Of a stretch of DNA of 14,983 nt, positions 11,401 to 14,983 are shown one piece after another (position 1 is the stretch's first letter; every line of letters begins with the position of its first letter). This DNA comes from HGM04593 sp045660825 (GTDB taxonomy: Bacteria; Bacteroidota; Bacteroidia; Bacteroidales; Bacteroidaceae), in NCBI GenBank assembly GCA_045660825.1, contig JAZREN010000050.1, positions 1-14,983 of the forward strand. Direction: 5' to 3'. The position numbers and the translations under genes are program-made. The notes beneath the pieces were generated by a model. The model was not told the DNA's origin and ran no database searches. It saw nothing but the letters and a program-made list of their open reading frames with translations.

Positions 11401-13932
11401 ATAAAGAGCCGTAGCAACAACTGTTACATAGGAGTGCTGAATGCTGCAAGCCGTCAGGTATATGCAAGTGAGGCTTCGACATCATCGGCCGGTATGTTCC
11501 GTGTTGAGATGTGCGACGACAGGAGTGTCGCGCTTGGCGGTGCGTCGCACTATCTGCACCTCGACGCTGCAAAGAATGTCGTTGGCTGGGACAAGGATGC
11601 CGAGGCCTCGCATTGGAATGTAAGGCTTGCGGTGTTCAGCGATGCCGATGATGCCCGGTTGGATATGGAGGTGATGATGCAGGGAGTGAAGTGGCTTGTT
11701 GAGGAGATTTCGACAGGTGCTACATACGGCAGCAATGCGTCGGTCAGTGGAATAGCCGGGAAATATGCAGGTCTTATAGAGTTGCAGGATCTTGTTGCCG
11801 CATGCCGTTCAGTGGGCAATGCACAGGCTATGGGTAATGCGTCGTACAATGAGTATGTGAGCATGTACGCGGAGCTTTATACACACTATCTTGCTTTGAA
11901 AAAAGTGTATGACATGGGTAACGATACACAACTCAAAGGTGCACGCCTGGCATTGATTGCAGTGATGGATGAGGTGAGTGCTGCTCTCATGGGTAATACT
12001 GCTGCCGGGAAGGTGCAGATGCAATGTACCGACAGGACGGCACCATATTATATATCATCGAATGCCGAGCATAATGCCGGTGGCGCTGCAAAGGACGGTG
12101 GTGGCTTGCCGGCGTTGATGGATGGCTCAACAGAGACTTATTTTCATAGCCGTTGGGCCGGTACAGTTGTCAATGAGCCGCATTTCCTGCAGGTAGATAT
12201 GGGTAACGGCAATTCGGTGTCGGATTTCTGTTTCAACTATTCAATCCGTGAGGGCTTGCCCCATGCAATGCCGGTTGGCATTGTGGTTTCGGGCAGTAAC
12301 GACGGCGTAGGCTTTGAGACAATACTAACACTCGGTAGGCAGGAACTGGCCGGTGATGGCGCGGGAAGCAATGCCGACTACTCGCTGAACTCGAATTTTG
12401 CCACTGTGGTGAAGCAAAAACGCAAGATTACATCTGTACAGCTCAATAGTCCCGCATATGGCGCGCAGACTGTGGAGTTGACGAATCCAAAACTCCTCTA
12501 CAGCGACATGACTGCAACTGCCGTGTTCAATGTTCTCCCTGGTGAGACGGTGACTGCATCGTTTGTCAAGGATGGGGAGTGGGACTGGATGCACGGCTAT
12601 ATATACATTGATGCAGACAAGAACGGATTCGAATCCGGTGTCGATGGCTACAAACCCGTCGGCGATCTTGTGACATACTCTTTCTATGGAAGTGAAACAA
12701 ACGAGAATAGCGGATACAACAGCATGGGCAACTATATTTCTGGCGATGGACGTAATGTCCTTGACCCGCCTGCATTTGTTGCACCGTCGGTTCCCGGTTT
12801 ATATCGCATGCGCTACAAGATAGACTGGAACAGCATTGATCCCAAGGGTGACAACAACAGCAACTTTGGCGGTACCATAGCAAAAACCGACGGATGTATT
12901 GTGGATGTGATGTTGCGTGTGGGCAACGTCGCTTCCGAGGGCGTGAAAGAGAATTTTGTTTCCGATACCATATCGTGCGGAAAGGATTATCGTTATCTGC
13001 GTTTCACGGTGACTGAATCGGATTGCTTTGTAGAATCGCACAGTTGTACCTCTACGCATCTGCAGTATAACGGACAATATTACTTCTGTATCTCGGAGTT
13101 CGGGCTGACAAGGATTGATAAAACTGACCCTTCAGGTACATGGCTCCCGCTGTATGCCGACGATGCCGAGGTTCTTCTTGTCAAGGCCGAGAGGACGCTC
13201 GGCAGCGCTACCACGGCAGCGCAATTCGAGAAATGCACTGCCGAACTGCAGTTGATGGCCGACACTTTGCGCCGTGCATTGGCTACACCGCTTCCTGTGG
13301 AACTGACAGCCGATGTCGATTCGCCTGTCTACTACCGCATTGCTTCGGTTTTCGGCAATTCACCTCTTGAATATGAGGTTGAAACGACAACGAATGATTT
13401 TGATACTTCAGGCGCAGCGTTGAATCTGGTGGCTTTTGCCGATTCTGACGAGAATAAACCTGGGCAGGCATGGTATTTCATGCGTGGAACCGATGTGGGA
13501 CGTTATTATATCTGTCCGCGGCAGGGTGGTGGCAAGGTACTTGGTACAAATCCTGCGTGGAACCAAGTGATGCAGGCTGGTGAAGGTCGTGTATGGGGTG
13601 TTGAAAAGAATGCTCCAGGATGTGTGGCAGAGTGGAATATCACGGTGCTTGAGAGTGGCGAGTGTCTGTTCAAACCGGTGTATGCGACGTCGCTTGTCTT
13701 GGGCCGTTACAATCAGCTTTCGCAAAAACTTGGCTTTGTAAATGACGCTTCGGCCGAGAATGCAAGGTTTGTCATGGAAAAGACCGTGTTCGATTTTACT
13801 TCCATTGGAGATGATGCTGTGGTGGAGCGTGATGAAGCTGTGCTGTATGACATCTATGGCCGCCGTGTAGAGCGTGTGACAGCTCCCGGATTCTACATAG
13901 TTGACGGTTGTAAGGTCTACATAAAGCCATGA
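8458..13932 (+). CDS. Large secreted M60-like zinc metallopeptidase with lectin-like domains
   Basis: The 1824-residue protein begins with a signal peptide (about 1-28, hydrophobic core ending CMPQQVLA). In order: a beta-trefoil/ricin-like region (about 30-185); an M60-like peptidase domain (about 290-690) with the gluzincin motif HEFGH (546-550) and third ligand Glu563 in TTEVSNN; a beta domain (about 750-850); a second lectin-like region (about 932-1057); a discoidin/F5-8C (CBM32-type) domain in two parts (about 1190-1315 and 1500-1552) around a beta domain with GYIYIDADKNGFE (1380-1392); a third lectin-like region (about 1612-1780); and a tail YDIYGRRV...PGFYIVDGCKVYIKP typical of secreted Bacteroidales proteins, possibly a sorting signal. 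M60-like enzymes cleave mucin-type glycoproteins, with lectin domains targeting glycans; substrate is inferred. Met3 is an alternative start. Confidence 0.88.
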   Translation: MYMKRCFVLITIISLLSLLCMPQQVLAQFSKGTVVQLVNRSTGKAAASNASLVSCTDRNSADYSQLWYVEERYYNAIPIGYKVRLRNLGNGRYLQGNNNSSTPWGTVKNAGSYTGNHDGESTYFTTDLWECSRDGYYTLGAENKKTGNTDYYYDKLHSNAEGSCVSWMGSADASLWSIELVSGVDVQAQWNKLAEFENMANRKDEFQGYLNTLFTDNLCTELRSAYKSQSALLASSAYQALPAELKSMALKVCNGNWAETNRDNGSVSWTSAVAKRFRVQTIEPHSVAEEISKVVKVGAYSNMNNPTGIYAGDMNMLYIMVKGNINQGSALYLAGLNHDSKDYLTTIAGSNPVQLTTGLNVVPFYGDKTMLYLIYAVNSQSSSYPLANYPDIEVHIEGGNINGMYDRSMNDAAIYSELSNNASKLGMEYYDVLGGKFVYRTSWETVFRNNSASSIDRALDMWDLIGATQHMVMGVSSAAEMAADPLGLHTYTSDFSRSFNNRQLVHSLPTIGAYTQMPFRIQFAHGEGMLRGDDMERSSYIWVCAHEFGHSNQNAINMVGTTEVSNNLFSNVAIFYQDYFHTRGGTIADNCAAHRNGTAWHFRNSDSRMRMFYQLWLYYHAAGRNRNFFPKLFEYLRNDPMAIRESNVGDVYTSGESLKFYKYACRAAGEDLTPFFEAWGFFVPFGKTAITDYYDYNVISQQSDINAAKNEVAGYGYRKNYSILFIEDRIGDVKSKKYPSHSKLWSDGELKTGSMGQYTDYANPQPVSGEFVWVQESDNTVTVAGGQGAVGVMLEWSGSMHAFYNDTKLQVDAATMEAIKSGDCKIKVIGADQSVVVAKNVNEATGDEAKRVMLKSMIDKVSEIKKYVDTSYKRVGYYNPKYTQGLQLLYDKAVAVHDKKVASEYMEYIDKLTAEIAVLEQLGDKARIGIENGAVYMLDNVMYQGYYMYLGSNNEVDGKTVPYGDVASWVFEKAADSGSYYIKSRSNNCYIGVLNAASRQVYASEASTSSAGMFRVEMCDDRSVALGGASHYLHLDAAKNVVGWDKDAEASHWNVRLAVFSDADDARLDMEVMMQGVKWLVEEISTGATYGSNASVSGIAGKYAGLIELQDLVAACRSVGNAQAMGNASYNEYVSMYAELYTHYLALKKVYDMGNDTQLKGARLALIAVMDEVSAALMGNTAAGKVQMQCTDRTAPYYISSNAEHNAGGAAKDGGGLPALMDGSTETYFHSRWAGTVVNEPHFLQVDMGNGNSVSDFCFNYSIREGLPHAMPVGIVVSGSNDGVGFETILTLGRQELAGDGAGSNADYSLNSNFATVVKQKRKITSVQLNSPAYGAQTVELTNPKLLYSDMTATAVFNVLPGETVTASFVKDGEWDWMHGYIYIDADKNGFESGVDGYKPVGDLVTYSFYGSETNENSGYNSMGNYISGDGRNVLDPPAFVAPSVPGLYRMRYKIDWNSIDPKGDNNSNFGGTIAKTDGCIVDVMLRVGNVASEGVKENFVSDTISCGKDYRYLRFTVTESDCFVESHSCTSTHLQYNGQYYFCISEFGLTRIDKTDPSGTWLPLYADDAEVLLVKAERTLGSATTAAQFEKCTAELQLMADTLRRALATPLPVELTADVDSPVYYRIASVFGNSPLEYEVETTTNDFDTSGAALNLVAFADSDENKPGQAWYFMRGTDVGRYYICPRQGGGKVLGTNPAWNQVMQAGEGRVWGVEKNAPGCVAEWNITVLESGECLFKPVYATSLVLGRYNQLSQKLGFVNDASAENARFVMEKTVFDFTSIGDDAVVERDEAVLYDIYGRRVERVTAPGFYIVDGCKVYIKP

Positions 13933-14024
13933 AAAGATGCATCGTAGGGGATATATATAGGATTTTTATTAAAAACTTTTATTTTTTAACCGCTTTTGAT
14001 GTTTTATATGTGAAAACATTTTGT

Positions 14025-14032
14025 TAAATTTG
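14025..14032 (+). promoter_or_regulatory. Possible -7 promoter box upstream of the lipoprotein/gap region
   Basis: TAAATTTG matches TAnnTTTG exactly. The nearest upstream TTG is 26 bp away, too far for the usual 19-21 bp, so support is partial. A transcript from here would carry the repeat hairpins at 14031-14140. Confidence 0.35.
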
Positions 14033-14140
14033 CAAAGTGAAAACTTTGCGAAGATAGGCGGCGCTCGTTGCAAAACGTTCAAGCAAGCTTGCGTTTTACT
14101 CGCTGGCACTATCATTGCGAAGTGAAAACTTTGCGAAGAT
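14031..14140. repeat. 25-bp direct repeat forming GNRA-loop hairpins
   Basis: Positions 14031-14055 and 14116-14140 are identical except for one base (A to G). Each contains GCRAAGT-GAAA-ACTTTGC, a 7-bp hairpin with a GAAA tetraloop; the single difference changes an A-T pair into a G-T wobble and so keeps the stem. Between them AAAACG...CGTTTT with CAAG/CTTG (about 14073-14097) forms a third hairpin. Confidence 0.65.
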
Positions 14141-14154
14141 TTGGCTGATATTAT

Positions 14155-14244
14155 ATGAAGAGTGTAAAAATTGTGCTTTTTATTGTACTTGCGGCGTTGG
14201 TCATGATATCGTGCCGTGCAGCCGAATATTGCAATTGTGGATAA
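14155..14244 (+). CDS. Possible 29-residue lipoprotein
   Basis: This frame was found by eye. It encodes a short basic start (MKSVK), a hydrophobic stretch (IVLFIVLAALVMIS) and a lipobox ending at Cys20, then only nine more residues (RAAEYCNCG). The layout is that of a lipoprotein signal peptide with a minimal mature part CRAAEYCNCG containing three cysteines. It lies 71 bp before gap on the same strand, without a clear terminator between, so co-transcription is possible. It could equally be the surviving start of a decayed lipoprotein gene. No homology is recognised. Confidence 0.4.
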   Translation: MKSVKIVLFIVLAALVMISCRAAEYCNCG

Positions 14245-14315
14245 ATGAGTCCACATAAAAAGAGTGAATTGAGATTTTTTTTTAATTATAAACGTTTTAA
14301 TTAAATTTTAAAGAA

Positions 14316-14983
14316 ATGATTAAACTTGGTATTAACGGTTTCGGTCGTATCGGCCGTATGGTGTTCCGCGCAGCAGTGAAGAACTTCGCTAACGACATTC
14401 AGGTTGTAGGTATCAACGACCTTCTCGATGCTGATTACTTGGCATACATGTTGCGTTACGACTCTGTACACGGTCAGTTCGACGGTACAATCGAGGTAGA
14501 GGGCAACTACTTGGTAGTTAACGGTAACAAGATCCGTTTGACAGCTGAGATGGATCCTGCTAACTTGAAGTGGGACGAGGTAGGTGCTGAGGTTGTTGTT
14601 GAGTCTACAGGTTTCTTCTTGACAGACGAGACAGCTCGCAAGCACATCACCGCAGGTGCAAAGAAGGTTATCATGTCAGCTCCTTCAAAGGACAGCACTC
14701 CTATGTTCGTGTACGGTGTTAACCACACAACATACGCTGGTCAGGACATCATCTCTAACGCTTCTTGTACAACAAACTGCTTGGCTCCTATCGCTAAGGT
14801 TTTGAACGACAAGTTCGGTATCGTTAAGGGTTTGATGACTACAGTACACGCTGCTACAGCTACTCAGAAGACTGTTGACGGTCCTTCTAAGAAAGACTGG
14901 AGAGGTGGTCGTGGTATCCTCGAGAACATCATCCCATCTTCAACAGGTGCTGCTAAGGCTGTAGGTAAGGTTCTTCCTGTTCT
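14316..14983 (+). CDS. gap: Glyceraldehyde-3-phosphate dehydrogenase, type I (runs off window end)
   Basis: This is the glycolytic enzyme that oxidises and phosphorylates glyceraldehyde 3-phosphate using NAD. The visible 222 codons start MIKLGINGFGRIGRMVFRAA, with the NAD-binding loop GFGRIG at 8-13. The catalytic Cys151 is in SNASCTTNCLAP, and His178 is in TTVHAATATQKTVDGP. About two thirds of the gene is present. No stop codon occurs before the window ends. The leader is AT-rich (AATTAAATTTTAAAGAA before the ATG), without a Shine-Dalgarno site. Codon use is strongly biased (AAC, GGT, CGT, AAG, GCT), unlike the neighbouring peptidase gene and as expected for a highly expressed gene. Confidence 0.97.
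   Translation, partial: MIKLGINGFGRIGRMVFRAAVKNFANDIQVVGINDLLDADYLAYMLRYDSVHGQFDGTIEVEGNYLVVNGNKIRLTAEMDPANLKWDEVGAEVVVESTGFFLTDETARKHITAGAKKVIMSAPSKDSTPMFVYGVNHTTYAGQDIISNASCTTNCLAPIAKVLNDKFGIVKGLMTTVHAATATQKTVDGPSKKDWRGGRGILENIIPSSTGAAKAVGKVLPV

Overview
The window looks like chromosomal DNA of a Bacteroidales bacterium (Bacteroides/Prevotella type). Reasons: several intergenic regions carry the Bacteroidetes promoter signature (TTG or TTTG, 19-21 bp, TAnnTTTG); genes lack strong Shine-Dalgarno sites and have A-rich leaders; the large secreted M60-type protein ends in a tail typical of the group; and the ilvB-ilvN-ilvC order and the antitoxin/AbiEii pair are familiar from it. The genus cannot be fixed from sequence alone.

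Layout. 1-3177, minus strand: a branched-chain amino acid operon ilvB-ilvN-ilvC (ilvC cut by the window start). Its leader reads as a complete transcription attenuator: promoter, an 18-residue leader peptide dense in Leu/Val/Ile, an antiterminator segment and a terminator just before ilvB. A palindromic repeat sits between ilvB and ilvN. 3279-4103, minus: a membrane protein of unknown function, preceded at about 4158-4352 by a long hairpin-forming element with its own consensus promoter, either a free small RNA (6S-like shape) or the long leader of that gene. 4391-4741: AT-rich non-coding DNA with inverted repeats. 4742-5947, minus: a two-gene toxin-antitoxin-like module (XRE antitoxin, AbiEii-type nucleotidyltransferase) with a palindromic operator inside its promoter. 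5980-6773: about 800 bp of tandem composite hairpin repeats, including two identical 61-bp copies. 6768-8153, minus: guaA for GMP synthase, with an intact synthetase half but a shortened glutaminase domain lacking its catalytic cysteine. 8183-8343, minus: a tiny reading frame starting like MscL, with promoter and terminator, apparently the remnant of a deleted mscL. 8387-13932, plus: a 1824-residue secreted M60-like metallopeptidase with lectin-like domains. 13933-14315: direct-repeat hairpins and a possible 29-residue lipoprotein. 14316-end, plus: gap (GAPDH), cut by the window end.

The housekeeping genes (ilv, guaA, gap) are separated by accessory material: the toxin module, the repeat array, the glycan/mucin-type protease and several structured non-coding elements. 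The best candidates for undescribed biology are the ilv attenuator, the structured RNA at 4158-4352, the covarying hairpin repeat family, the glutaminase-dead GuaA and the truncated mscL unit. All pairings were found by eye; no folding or database search was run.
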